A stretch of 64,000 nt of DNA. It comes from JAKSSE01 sp045597645 (GTDB lineage Bacteria > Bacillota > Clostridia > Lachnospirales > Lachnospiraceae). Numbering within the stretch: position 1 is the first letter of the stretch; each line of letters begins with the position of its first letter. Below, piece by piece: positions 1 to 8,246 of this stretch. The stretch is from assembly GCA_045597645.1 (NCBI GenBank), contig JAZLKM010000002.1:124001-188000 (forward strand), in the 5' to 3' direction. A program made the translations under genes and the position numbers. The notes under the pieces are model-generated. The model was not told the origin of the DNA and searched no databases. It saw only the letters and a list, made by a program, of their open reading frames with translations.

Positions 1-425
1 TTGCACCGGAACATTTTGCAAGAGTCAGACAGATAGATACTATGAAGCGTAAACAGTTTGTTAAAGGTATTACGCAGATTGCGCAAGAGGGTGCAATACA
101 GATTTTCCAGGAATTCCAGAGCGGAATGGAAGAGATTATAGTGGGAGTTGTTGGCGTGCTGCAGTTTGATGTTTTAAAGTATCGATTGGAAAACGAGTAC
201 AATGTTGAAATCAGGCTGGAGCAGCTTCCTTATGAGCATCTTAGATGGATTGTTAATAAAGACGAGATTGATCTTGAAAAGCTCACTGGTACGTCTGACA
301 TGAAGAAGGTTGTAGATTTTAAGGGTAATCCACTATTACTGTTTGTCAACGCATGGAGCGTTGGAATGACACAGGATAGAAATAAAGATTTGGTTCTATC
401 TGAGTTTGGTAATCCGATAGGATAA
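1..425 (+). CDS. prfC: Peptide chain release factor 3, C-terminal fragment
   Basis: This is the 3' end of an open frame that enters from outside the window; the reading frame is set by codons starting at base 3. RF3 is the GTPase that recycles RF1/RF2 from the ribosome after peptide release. The visible part is the C-terminal RF3 domain, recognisable from the block APEHFARVRQ followed by KQFVKGITQIAQEGAIQ and the VVGVLQFDV and LEQLPYEHLRWI stretches. The G domain lies upstream. The gene ends with TAA and is followed within 40 bases by a perfect terminator hairpin. The in-frame ATG at 42 is internal and not a start. Family assignment is confident although only about 140 residues are visible. 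Confidence 0.95.
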   Translation, partial: APEHFARVRQIDTMKRKQFVKGITQIAQEGAIQIFQEFQSGMEEIIVGVVGVLQFDVLKYRLENEYNVEIRLEQLPYEHLRWIVNKDEIDLEKLTGTSDMKKVVDFKGNPLLLFVNAWSVGMTQDRNKDLVLSEFGNPIG

Positions 426-432
426 AAATGCA

Positions 433-461
433 TTGACAAAACATTTGTTCGGTTGTATAAT
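433..461 (+). promoter_or_regulatory. recA promoter P1
   Basis: A consensus -35 TTGACA (433-438) and -10 TATAAT (456-461) are separated by exactly 17 bp. A near-consensus SOS box sits in the spacer, so LexA binding would block RNA polymerase. The predicted transcript start is near 468. Confidence 0.85.
439..450 (+). promoter_or_regulatory. SOS (LexA) box 1, in the P1 spacer
   Basis: The bases AAACATTTGTTC match the Gram-positive SOS box GAAC-N4-GTTC at 7 of 8 defined positions. The site lies entirely between the -35 and -10 boxes of recA P1. LexA control of recA is well established in Firmicutes; binding here is inferred. Confidence 0.75.
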
Positions 462-464
462 TTG

Positions 465-496
465 GACAGTAGCTAAGGCTACTGTCTTTTTCTTTT
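465..496 (+). terminator. Intrinsic terminator after prfC, overlapping the recA P1 start site
   Basis: A perfect 9-bp stem (465-473 pairs with 478-486) with a TAAG loop is followed by TTTTTCTTTT (487-496). It fits a Rho-independent terminator for prfC. The recA P1 -10 box ends at 461, so the predicted P1 start lies inside the left arm. Confidence 0.85.
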
Positions 497-531
497 CAGG
501 TCGCAGCCTGAAATTATCCCCATGAAATGTA

Positions 532-560
532 TTGACTTTGGTGAATACAAGGGATATTAT
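532..560 (+). promoter_or_regulatory. recA promoter P2
   Basis: A second promoter has TTGACT (532-537), a 17-bp spacer and TATTAT (555-560). The predicted start is near 567, just before the perfect SOS box at 573-584 and about 35 bases before the recA start codon. Confidence 0.65.
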
Positions 561-572
561 AAGCATGCAGAC

Positions 573-584
573 GAACATAAGTTC
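573..584 (+). promoter_or_regulatory. SOS (LexA) box 2, perfect
   Basis: GAACATAAGTTC is a perfect GAAC-N4-GTTC operator and is flanked by C and G, giving a 14-bp symmetric site (572-585). It lies at about +6 to +17 of P2 and just upstream of the recA ribosome binding site (AGGAGG, 593-598). It would block P2 and could act as a roadblock to P1. Confidence 0.85.
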
Positions 585-602
585 GGTTAAATAGGAGGCA
601 TT

Positions 603-1622
603 ATGGCAAACGAAGATAAACTCAGGGCATTGGATGCAGCAATTGCGCAGATTGAGAAGCAGTATGGTAAGGGTTCGGTTATGAAACTGGGAGAGGAAGC
701 ATCGCATATGAATGTGGAGTGCGTTCCTACAGGATCAATTAGTCTTGACTTGGCCCTAGGAATTGGCGGACTTCCTAAGGGACGTATTATCGAGGTATAT
801 GGACCAGAATCATCAGGTAAGACAACTGTTGCTCTTCATGCAGTTGCAGAAGTACAAAAGCGTGGAGGTATAGCTGGTTTTATCGACGCAGAGCATGCAC
901 TGGACCCTGTTTATGCTAAAAATATAGGAGTTGATATAGATAATCTTTATATTTCACAGCCAGATAATGGAGAGCAGGCGCTTGAAATATGTGAAACTAT
1001 GGTCAGATCTGGAGCAGTTGATATTGTAATTGTCGACTCAGTAGCTGCGCTTGTACCAAAAGCAGAAATTGATGGTGATATGGGAGACTCTCATGTAGGT
1101 CTGCAGGCGAGGCTGATGTCACAGGCACTCAGAAAGCTTACAGCCGTTGTAAGTAAGACAAATTGTATTGTTATTTTTATTAATCAGCTTCGCGAGAAGA
1201 TAGGCGTTATGTTCGGCAATCCTGAGACTACTACAGGTGGTCGTGCACTTAAATTCTACGCATCTGTTCGCATGGATGTTAGAAGAATAGAGTCTATTAA
1301 GCAAAGCGGTGAGGTTATTGGTAATAGGACTCGTATTAAGGTTGTTAAGAACAAGGTATCTCCTCCATTTAAGGAGGCTGAGTTTGATATCATGTTCGGC
1401 AAGGGCATTTCAAAAGTTGGAGACATCTTAGATGTTGCTGTTGACTTGGATATTGTAAATAAATCCGGAGCATGGTTTGCATATAATGGCGAGAAGATTG
1501 GTCAGGGCCGTGAGAACACTAAGATTTTCCTGGAAGAGCATAGGGATATGCTGGATGAGATAGAAGCCGCAGTTAGGTCTCACTATGAGCTCAATGGAAA
1601 CGATACATCTGACGAAGATTAA
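603..1622 (+). CDS. recA: Recombinase RecA
   Basis: RecA is the strand-exchange ATPase of homologous recombination and the co-protease that triggers LexA self-cleavage. The 339-residue product has the usual length. The Walker A motif GPESSGKT is at residues 67-74, and the conserved LRKLT, INQLREKIG and TTTGGRALKFYAS blocks follow. The tail is short and acidic (NGNDTSDED). The ATG is preceded by AGGAGG at 593-598. Two promoters, each with a SOS box, precede it, so self-limiting DNA-damage induction is expected. It is followed five bases later by recX, its inhibitor, so the two are probably cotranscribed. Confidence 0.98.
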   Translation: MANEDKLRALDAAIAQIEKQYGKGSVMKLGEEASHMNVECVPTGSISLDLALGIGGLPKGRIIEVYGPESSGKTTVALHAVAEVQKRGGIAGFIDAEHALDPVYAKNIGVDIDNLYISQPDNGEQALEICETMVRSGAVDIVIVDSVAALVPKAEIDGDMGDSHVGLQARLMSQALRKLTAVVSKTNCIVIFINQLREKIGVMFGNPETTTGGRALKFYASVRMDVRRIESIKQSGEVIGNRTRIKVVKNKVSPPFKEAEFDIMFGKGISKVGDILDVAVDLDIVNKSGAWFAYNGEKIGQGRENTKIFLEEHRDMLDEIEAAVRSHYELNGNDTSDED

Positions 1623-1627
1623 TCTGT

Positions 1628-2242
1628 ATGAGTGACGTATTTGTCTTAGAAATTAAAGAATATGACAAGAAGCGAAGCACAGTAAAATGTGAGAGCGGAG
1701 AGTCATTTGTTCTTTACAAGGGAGAAATTCACAAGCTTGGTATCGAGGTAGGCTGTGGTATAGATGAGTCCACATATCAAATTATTATCTCGGATATCCT
1801 CGATAAAAGAGCAAAGAAGCGGGTACTACATCTTCTTGAGCAGGGCCCAAAGACAGAACATCAACTGATGGAAAAGCTCATAAAAGGGGGCTACCCTCAA
1901 GAAGTGGCTGTTAAGGCTATAGATTACGCTAAGTCTTTCCATTACGTTGATGATAGTCAGTATGCTATGGATTATGTGCGATATTCCATGGAGAAAAAGA
2001 GCAGGCAGACGATTAAGCAGGATCTTCAAAAAAGGGGGATCAGTAAGGACATAATTGAGCTTGCAATTGAAGAGGAATATGTTACGGATGAGACTGAGAT
2101 TATGCGACAAATACTTCAAAAGAAGCATTATGATGGCAATACGGCATCTGTAGCTGATAAGCAGAAGATGTATAGATATCTAGCATATAGAGGATATAAT
2201 CTTTCTTCTATTTCGGAAGTCCTGAGAATGACAGATTATTGA
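1628..2242 (+). CDS. recX: Regulatory protein RecX
   Basis: RecX binds RecA filaments and blocks their extension or activity. The 204-residue protein has an N-terminal segment of about 60 residues followed by the helical RecX repeats, visible in blocks such as RAKKRVLHLLEQGPKTEHQL, DYAKSFHYVDDSQYAMDYV and IKQDLQKRGIS. Length and position directly after recA fit the family. No clear Shine-Dalgarno precedes ATG 1628, which lies five bases after the recA stop, so reinitiation after recA is likely. A strong terminator at 2246-2276 closes the unit. Confidence 0.93.
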   Translation: MSDVFVLEIKEYDKKRSTVKCESGESFVLYKGEIHKLGIEVGCGIDESTYQIIISDILDKRAKKRVLHLLEQGPKTEHQLMEKLIKGGYPQEVAVKAIDYAKSFHYVDDSQYAMDYVRYSMEKKSRQTIKQDLQKRGISKDIIELAIEEEYVTDETEIMRQILQKKHYDGNTASVADKQKMYRYLAYRGYNLSSISEVLRMTDY

Positions 2243-2245
2243 TTA

Positions 2246-2276
2246 AAAATTCCCTGCAAATGCAGGGAATTTTATA
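2246..2276 (+). terminator. Terminator of recA-recX
   Basis: A perfect 12-bp stem (2246-2257 with 2262-2273) has an AAAT loop. The T residues of the right arm continue into TTTTATATT. It isolates recA-recX from the kinase gene downstream. Confidence 0.85.
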
Positions 2277-2305
2277 TTGTAAATAAGACAGTTTTCTGCT
2301 ATTTT
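2277..2305 (+). promoter_or_regulatory. Putative promoter of the kinase-comM-dprA unit
   Basis: TTGTAA (2277-2282), a 17-bp spacer and TATTTT (2300-2305) with an extended TG (2297-2298) form a moderate sigma-A promoter. A leader starting near 2312 would open with a 7-bp inverted repeat (2313-2319 with 2330-2336, loop of ten). Confidence 0.4.
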
Positions 2306-2365
2306 ATATTCACTTCTAAATTCAAAGAGTTAGAAGCATTTTCTTGCGAATTTCAAACAAAAATA

Positions 2366-3370
2366 ATGAATGATGTTAAAACACTACCGATAGGTAGTGA
2401 CAGTCTTTTATTACATCTAACATCTATTAGTAATCCACTTTTAAATTCAAGATATCGAGTAGCGTGTCTACTTGGAGAAGGAGGTTTTGGGCGTACTTTT
2501 TTATGCCTTGATGAGCTTTTGGGTACATATACCGCAGTAAAAGAAATTAAGTTTTCTGATGGAAGGGCTCGATTAGAGTCGCTAAAAGAAGTACGGACAT
2601 TAGCCGCCTTTAGAGGGATGCCAGGTATTGTATCTGCTATTGATTTTTTTACAAATAATAATAAGGCATACATAGTAATGGATTATATCGAAGGAGATAA
2701 TCTAAACGCTTATTGTAAACAAAATAAACCAACTTGGAATAGTCTTATGAATATTCTTGAAGAAGTATTTATGTCTCTATGTAAAATGCATGAAATGGGC
2801 TACGTACATAGGGATATAAGTCCTGGTAACATTATTGTATCTAATTGCAAGGCTAAATTATTAGATTTTGGAAGTGCCTGTAGAGTAGGTAAATGCAATC
2901 AGATAATTAAACCAGGATATTCCCCACGAGAGCAGTATAAAGGTGAAGTTGGCTCCTGGTCAGATGTGTATTCGATGTCAGCAACTATCTGCAGTGCATA
3001 TTTTGGCTTGCATATTCCTGAAAGTATAGTTCGTGAGGCTAAGCATTTATTTACGCATAAACAAATTAGACATCTGTCTAAGGAGATAGGGCTAAAAGAT
3101 GAAAAATATATTTTTAAAGTACTTCAAAAGGCTCTAAATGATGACTACTTAGCGAGATACCGCGATATGACTGAGTTTTATGATGCACTAATAGAGGCTG
3201 AAACATGCAGCACAAAGTTTGAGGAATATAGAAAAATTCTGCTCTGTATGCTTGCGTTAATTACTAACCTGAAAGCATACCAGTGCATAAATTTGCCAAT
3301 GGGAATATCTTTATTTGATGTTAATTCTGATATATGGAGAGAATTTGTAAAGGAGATTTTTAATGTATAG
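2366..3370 (+). CDS. Hanks-type serine/threonine protein kinase
   Basis: The 334-residue protein has a complete kinase core: glycine loop GEGGFG (37-42), ATP-binding lysine in AVKEIKF (K59), catalytic HRD (148-150) with N155 in HRDISPGNI, DFG (167-169), and a PGYSPREQY activation segment followed by WSDVYSM. The usual lysine two residues after HRD is serine, which I recall from other clostridial kinases of this type. No PASTA repeats are present. The last 60 residues are hydrophobic in part (ILLCMLALI) and could touch the membrane. The start has no obvious Shine-Dalgarno. The end overlaps comM by 8 bases, so the two are translationally coupled. Substrates are unknown; coupling to comM and dprA suggests a role around DNA uptake or processing. 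Confidence 0.88.
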   Translation: MNDVKTLPIGSDSLLLHLTSISNPLLNSRYRVACLLGEGGFGRTFLCLDELLGTYTAVKEIKFSDGRARLESLKEVRTLAAFRGMPGIVSAIDFFTNNNKAYIVMDYIEGDNLNAYCKQNKPTWNSLMNILEEVFMSLCKMHEMGYVHRDISPGNIIVSNCKAKLLDFGSACRVGKCNQIIKPGYSPREQYKGEVGSWSDVYSMSATICSAYFGLHIPESIVREAKHLFTHKQIRHLSKEIGLKDEKYIFKVLQKALNDDYLARYRDMTEFYDALIEAETCSTKFEEYRKILLCMLALITNLKAYQCINLPMGISLFDVNSDIWREFVKEIFNV

Positions 3371-4928
3371 CGTTGTTACAACTGGAGTAATCCAGGGAAT
3401 AGATTGTATTCCTGTGGATGTAGAAATAGATATATCTGACGGTATGCCAAGCTTTGATATGGTAGGCTACCTTTCTGCTGAGGTAAAGGAGTCAAAAGAA
3501 AGAGTACGCGCAGCATTGCGTAATTGTGGCTACATACTTCCTGTAAAGAGAATAACAGTAAATATGTCGCCAGCTGATATCAGAAAGTCTGGTACAGGAT
3601 TTGATTTGCCAATAGCAGTGGGTCTGTGTGCGTGTATGTCACTTATCTCACCAACAATAATAGAGGGTGCCTTTATCGCAGGAGAACTTAGTTTGGATGG
3701 TAGTATTTTACCAATTAAAGGGGTGCTTCCAATGGTTCTAGAGGCAAAAAGTAAGAAGGCTAGATTTTGTATAGTTCCGTCAGAAAATTACGCAGAAGCA
3801 AAACTTGTTCCGGATATTGATATATATCCTGCTAATCATTTGCTTCAGGTAATAGCTCTTTTGTGTGAAACAGACAAAAATGGGCGTGATGATTTTTGTA
3901 GAAAAAATATGTTAGAAACAATTAACTCTAAAATACATGAAAATGAGAATGAAAAGCAGCCGGATTTTTCAGAGGTTAACGGGCAGGAATTTGTGAAAAG
4001 AGCATGCGAAGTGGCAGTAAGTGGCATGCATAACTTACTTATGCTTGGTCCACCGGGGAGCGGTAAGTCGCTTATAGCTAAATGTATACCTTCCATACTA
4101 CCGCCTATGACAAAATCAGAAAAATTAGAGTTATCTAAAATTTATAGCGTTAGTGGACTTTTGAATGCGAGTGCCAATGGACTTATAAACTATAGACCAT
4201 ATAGAAGTCCTCATCATACCATCAGTGAATCAGGATTAGTAGGCGGTGGAAATGGGAATGATATTAGACCGGGGGAGGTGTCTCTTGCTCACGGAGGAGT
4301 ATTGTTCTTAGATGAGTTTTTAGAGTTTAGAAGGTCAACTATTGAAGTACTTAGAGGACCAATGGAGGATAAGGTCGTAACCATAACACGAAATAAAGCT
4401 ACAGCTACATTTCCATGTGATTTTTTGCTATTAGCTGCAGCTAATCCTTGCAAATGTGGGTATTTCCCGAATCTGAATAAATGCAGATGTTCAAAAGCTC
4501 AATTGGATGGATACCTGTCCAAAATGAGTCAGCCTATTCTTGACAGAATAGACATATGTGTCGAAGCACCATCACTTGATTACACCCAGATTACAGCTAA
4601 AAATAAGTCGGAAACTTCGGCTCAGATTCGAGAGAGAGTCATGGGCGCAATTGATGTTCAAAGAAGGAGATATGCAGGGACCAAAATAGGTTATAACAGC
4701 AAAATTCCAGCGGCAGAAATAGATACGTATTGCAGGCTTTCTCCAGATGACCGTCGATTTATGGAAAAAATATATGATGAGCTAGAGCTGTCAGCCAGAA
4801 CATACCATAAGATTCTTAAGGTAGCCAGGACTATAGCTGACTTATCAGGTGAAAGGGATATAAAAAGGGAACATCTTACAGAGGCTGTTTTTTATAGAAG
4901 CGTTGATAGAAAGTTTTGGGAGAGATAA
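3363..4928 (+). CDS. comM: ComM/YifB family Mg-chelatase-like AAA ATPase
   Basis: ComM homologues are hexameric helicases that extend branch migration of incoming single-stranded DNA during transformation. The 521-residue protein has the N-terminal lon-like domain (SADIRKSGTGFDLPIAVG region, residues 69-87), Walker A GPPGSGKS (229-236), Walker B LFLDE (314-318), and the cysteine cluster PCKCGYFPNLNKCRC typical of the family. AAGGAG at 3353-3358 precedes ATG 3363. The gene overlaps the kinase by 8 bases and ends one base before dprA, forming a kinase-comM-dprA unit. Confidence 0.93.
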   Translation: MYSVVTTGVIQGIDCIPVDVEIDISDGMPSFDMVGYLSAEVKESKERVRAALRNCGYILPVKRITVNMSPADIRKSGTGFDLPIAVGLCACMSLISPTIIEGAFIAGELSLDGSILPIKGVLPMVLEAKSKKARFCIVPSENYAEAKLVPDIDIYPANHLLQVIALLCETDKNGRDDFCRKNMLETINSKIHENENEKQPDFSEVNGQEFVKRACEVAVSGMHNLLMLGPPGSGKSLIAKCIPSILPPMTKSEKLELSKIYSVSGLLNASANGLINYRPYRSPHHTISESGLVGGGNGNDIRPGEVSLAHGGVLFLDEFLEFRRSTIEVLRGPMEDKVVTITRNKATATFPCDFLLLAAANPCKCGYFPNLNKCRCSKAQLDGYLSKMSQPILDRIDICVEAPSLDYTQITAKNKSETSAQIRERVMGAIDVQRRRYAGTKIGYNSKIPAAEIDTYCRLSPDDRRFMEKIYDELELSARTYHKILKVARTIADLSGERDIKREHLTEAVFYRSVDRKFWER

Positions 4929-4929
4929 T

Positions 4930-6003
4930 ATGCAATATTTGTATTGGTTATGTGGGCTGGGATTTAAGGCAGATAAGAAAATCAGATTAGTTAATGATTA
5001 TATTACAGCTCATAATGTGGCTAATTTAGATAAAAATGATTTGAATTCTATTACATATTTAGATGACAAGGAAAGGAATGAACTGTTAGACCAGAGAAAA
5101 AAGGACAAATTACTAGAGGAATATGAAAAATTGAATAGTTTAGATGTAAAAATGATAAGTTTTTTTGACCCAGTATTCCCGGAACAATTAAAAAATATAT
5201 TTAATCCACCAATTGCTATATTTGTTAAAGGAGAGCTTCCAAAACCAAATGAGAAGAATGTTGCAGTTGTGGGGGCGAGAACGTGTTCACCTTATGGTGA
5301 AGCTATGGCAAAAGAAATAGCAAGAGAGCTAGCAAACGTTAAAGTTAATGTCATTAGTGGTATGGCGCTAGGCGTTGATGGATTTGCACATCGTGGGGCA
5401 TTAGATGGGCATGGGAAAACATATGCAGTGCTAGGATGCGGCTGTAACCTTATATACCCTCCGTCAAATGGAAGGCTATACGATGATATTTTGAGTAATG
5501 GGGGAGGAATCATTTCGGAATACATCCCTAATACTCAGCCATTGCCTATTTTATTTCCAGGGAGAAACCGAATAATAAGTGGCCTGTCTGCAATATGTAT
5601 TGTGGTTGAAGCAAGGGCAAAATCAGGTTCACTCATAACTGCAGATTTTGCTATGGAACAGGGAAGAGATGTATTTTGCTTTCCGGGTAGAGTAACAGAC
5701 AAATTAAGCGAGGGTTGCAATAAGCTTATATCGCAAGGTGCAGGTATAATTACTGACATAGATAAATTTCTGCAAGAACAAGGATTTAAGGAGCAAATCA
5801 AAAAAAATCGAGGAAGTAAGCTTACGGATTTGTCTGAATCAGAGTCACAGATATATAAGATAATTGATTATTATCCTAAAGACATATCTCAGTTAATGCT
5901 TGAATCAGGTATGAGTCAAAGCGCTGTAATGATGGGCATAATGTCACTTATAGGGCGTGGATTTGTGCGTGAACTTTTTAAAAATAACTATGTTAGGATA
6001 TAA
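4930..6003 (+). CDS. dprA: DNA processing protein DprA/Smf
   Basis: DprA binds single-stranded DNA entering the cell and loads RecA onto it. I chose ATG 4930 because GGGAGAG (4918-4924) precedes it at good spacing; an in-frame start at 4903 lies inside comM. The 357-residue product has a short helical N-terminus, the Rossmann core (VAVVGART, SGMALGVDGFAHRGAL, PGRNRIISGLS, VVEARAKSGSLITADFAMEQGRDVFCFPG) and a C-terminal winged-helix region (about 295-357). It follows comM with a one-base gap. The location in the recA neighbourhood fits a recombination module, although competence pili genes are not in the window. Confidence 0.95.
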   Translation: MQYLYWLCGLGFKADKKIRLVNDYITAHNVANLDKNDLNSITYLDDKERNELLDQRKKDKLLEEYEKLNSLDVKMISFFDPVFPEQLKNIFNPPIAIFVKGELPKPNEKNVAVVGARTCSPYGEAMAKEIARELANVKVNVISGMALGVDGFAHRGALDGHGKTYAVLGCGCNLIYPPSNGRLYDDILSNGGGIISEYIPNTQPLPILFPGRNRIISGLSAICIVVEARAKSGSLITADFAMEQGRDVFCFPGRVTDKLSEGCNKLISQGAGIITDIDKFLQEQGFKEQIKKNRGSKLTDLSESESQIYKIIDYYPKDISQLMLESGMSQSAVMMGIMSLIGRGFVRELFKNNYVRI

Positions 6004-6044
6004 ATATGTTAAGTGAGCTGCTCCATAATTAAATTGGTACAGGC

Positions 6045-6073
6045 TTGCATGGCTTGATTTTTTATGTTATTTT
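6045..6073 (+). promoter_or_regulatory. Putative topA promoter
   Basis: TTGCAT (6045-6050), a 17-bp spacer and TATTTT (6068-6073) with TG at 6065-6066 form an extended -10 promoter in the 163-base gap between dprA and topA. The remaining leader shows no clear hairpin or riboswitch. Confidence 0.4.
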
Positions 6074-6166
6074 GGTTTTCGTGTCAAATTTTCAGACTAT
6101 TCTTTAGCGGTGTAAAGTATCACAATCTGCAATTAAGAATAAATAAATAATAGTAAGGTTAACGTG

Positions 6167-8245
6167 ATGGCAAAGAATTTAATCATTGTTGAGTCGCCTG
6201 CAAAGGTAAAGACTATAAAAAAGTTTCTAGGAAAAACCTATGAAGTTATGGCATCTCAAGGTCATGTTAGGGACCTTCCAAAAAGTCAGATGGGGATAGA
6301 TGTCGAAAATGACTTTGAGCCTAAATATATTACCATTCGCGGAAAGGGAGACTTGCTCTCTAATCTGCGCAAGGAGGTAAAAAAGGCAGATCATATATAT
6401 CTGGCAACCGACCCTGACCGCGAAGGTGAGGCTATTTCTTGGCATTTGGTTTCTGCACTTAAGCTTGAGGAGAAGGATACTAAGCGTATTAGTTTTAATG
6501 AAATTACTAAGTCTGCAGTTACCGCTGCACTTAAGGCTCCAAGAGAGATAGATATGGATCTCGTAGATGCTCAGCAGGCTAGACGTGTGCTTGATCGCAT
6601 GGTGGGATATCGCATTAGCCCTGTTCTTTGGGCTAAGGTTAAGCGCGGCCTCTCAGCAGGAAGAGTACAGTCCGTTGCTCTTCGAATGATATGTGATAGA
6701 GAGTCAGAGATAGAGTCATTTGTGCCAAGGGAATACTGGACATTGGATGCAGATTTTATTCCAAATGGGGAGAAAAAGTCTCTTGCAGCAAAGTTTTATG
6801 GTAAAAATGATAAGAAAATTGATTTGGACAGTAAAGAAGCTGTAGATAAAATCCTTGAAGAAATTGCAGGGAAAAAGCCTTCTGTACAAGATATTAAGAC
6901 TTCTACAAGGACCAGAAAAGCACCTTTGCCTTTTACCACAAGCACTATGCAGCAGGAAGCGTCTAAGCAGCTTAATTTTCCTATTCAGAAGACTATGCGT
7001 ATTGCGCAACAGCTATATGAAGGCGTTGAGATTAAAGGTCAGGGAACAGTTGGTCTTATTACATATTTGCGTACGGATTCTACGAGAATAGCCGATGAAG
7101 CGGTTGCAGCATCAGCGGAATATATAAAGTCTAATTTTGGAGATAATTATCTCGGAGAAATAAAGGAGAGCAAGAAAAATGCCGGTAAGATACAAGATGC
7201 CCATGAGGCCATTCGTCCTAGTGATATCACAAGGACTCCGGTAGTCGTGAAGGATTCTCTGTCTAGAGACCAGTTTAGACTTTATCAGCTTATCTGGAAG
7301 AGATTTGCTGCTAGCCGTATGGCAGACGCACTGTATGAGAATACTCAAGTAAAAATTTGTGTCGGAGATTATGTATTTACTACCTCCGCGTCAAAACAGA
7401 TTTTTGACGGATTTATGTCTGTATATCAGCAGACTGATGAGGATGAGGAATATAAGGGCACACTTAAGACTGAAATTTCGCTAGACAGTGTATTGAGTCT
7501 CGTGGATACAAAGCCTGAGCAGCATTTTACACAACCGCCAGCGCATTACACAGAGGCTTCACTGGTGAAGCAGCTTGAAGAGATAGGTGTAGGACGTCCA
7601 AGCACCTATGCACCTACAATCTCTACGCTACTAGGGCGACATTATATTCTAAAGGACGGACGAAATCTTCATGTTACGGATATAGGACAGGCAGTTAATG
7701 GGATTATGAATGACTCCTTTTCTACAATAGTTGATGAGAATTTTACAGCTACTTTGGAGTCACTGCTTGATGCGGTAGAAAATGGAGATATTAAGTGGAA
7801 GGAAGTTGTCCGCAATTTCTATCCGGATTTAGATGTTGCTGTAAAAACTGCAGAGCAAGACCTTGAGAAGGTCAAAATTCAAGATGAGGAATCAGATGAG
7901 GTATGTGAACTGTGCGGTCGACGCATGGTTATAAAATATGGTCCTCACGGAAGATTTTTGGCATGTCCAGGATTCCCAGAGTGCAGAAACACAAAGACTC
8001 TATTAGAGAAAATAGGTGTCGACTGTCCAAAGTGCGGCAAGTCTGTTGTAATCAGACATACTAGAAAGGGACGTCTATATTTTGGCTGCGAGGATGCACC
8101 AGAGTGTGATTTCATGAGCTGGAATAGACCTTTGCCTCAAAAATGTCCGAAGTGTGGAAGTTTCATGGTCGCCAAGGGTAGGATTGCTCTATGCGGTAAT
8201 GATGAATGCAGATATACCTGCGATATAGAGCAGCAGGAGGGCTAG
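6167..8245 (+). CDS. topA: DNA topoisomerase I (type IA)
   Basis: TopA relaxes negative supercoils through a 5'-phosphotyrosine intermediate. ATG 6167 is preferred over GTG 6164 because it gives the standard MAKNLIIVESPAK start and better spacing from TAAGG (6153-6157). In the 692-residue product, the Toprim motif TDPDREGEAI is at 81-90 and the catalytic tyrosine at about 300 in GLITYLRTDSTRI. Three zinc-ribbon modules close the protein, with CELC, CPKC and CPKC starts and matching CPGFPEC, CEDAPEC and CGNDEC ends. The third module is compact. The gene abuts codY by one base, so the two are probably one unit. Confidence 0.98.
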   Translation: MAKNLIIVESPAKVKTIKKFLGKTYEVMASQGHVRDLPKSQMGIDVENDFEPKYITIRGKGDLLSNLRKEVKKADHIYLATDPDREGEAISWHLVSALKLEEKDTKRISFNEITKSAVTAALKAPREIDMDLVDAQQARRVLDRMVGYRISPVLWAKVKRGLSAGRVQSVALRMICDRESEIESFVPREYWTLDADFIPNGEKKSLAAKFYGKNDKKIDLDSKEAVDKILEEIAGKKPSVQDIKTSTRTRKAPLPFTTSTMQQEASKQLNFPIQKTMRIAQQLYEGVEIKGQGTVGLITYLRTDSTRIADEAVAASAEYIKSNFGDNYLGEIKESKKNAGKIQDAHEAIRPSDITRTPVVVKDSLSRDQFRLYQLIWKRFAASRMADALYENTQVKICVGDYVFTTSASKQIFDGFMSVYQQTDEDEEYKGTLKTEISLDSVLSLVDTKPEQHFTQPPAHYTEASLVKQLEEIGVGRPSTYAPTISTLLGRHYILKDGRNLHVTDIGQAVNGIMNDSFSTIVDENFTATLESLLDAVENGDIKWKEVVRNFYPDLDVAVKTAEQDLEKVKIQDEESDEVCELCGRRMVIKYGPHGRFLACPGFPECRNTKTLLEKIGVDCPKCGKSVVIRHTRKGRLYFGCEDAPECDFMSWNRPLPQKCPKCGSFMVAKGRIALCGNDECRYTCDIEQQEG

Positions 8246-8246
8246 A

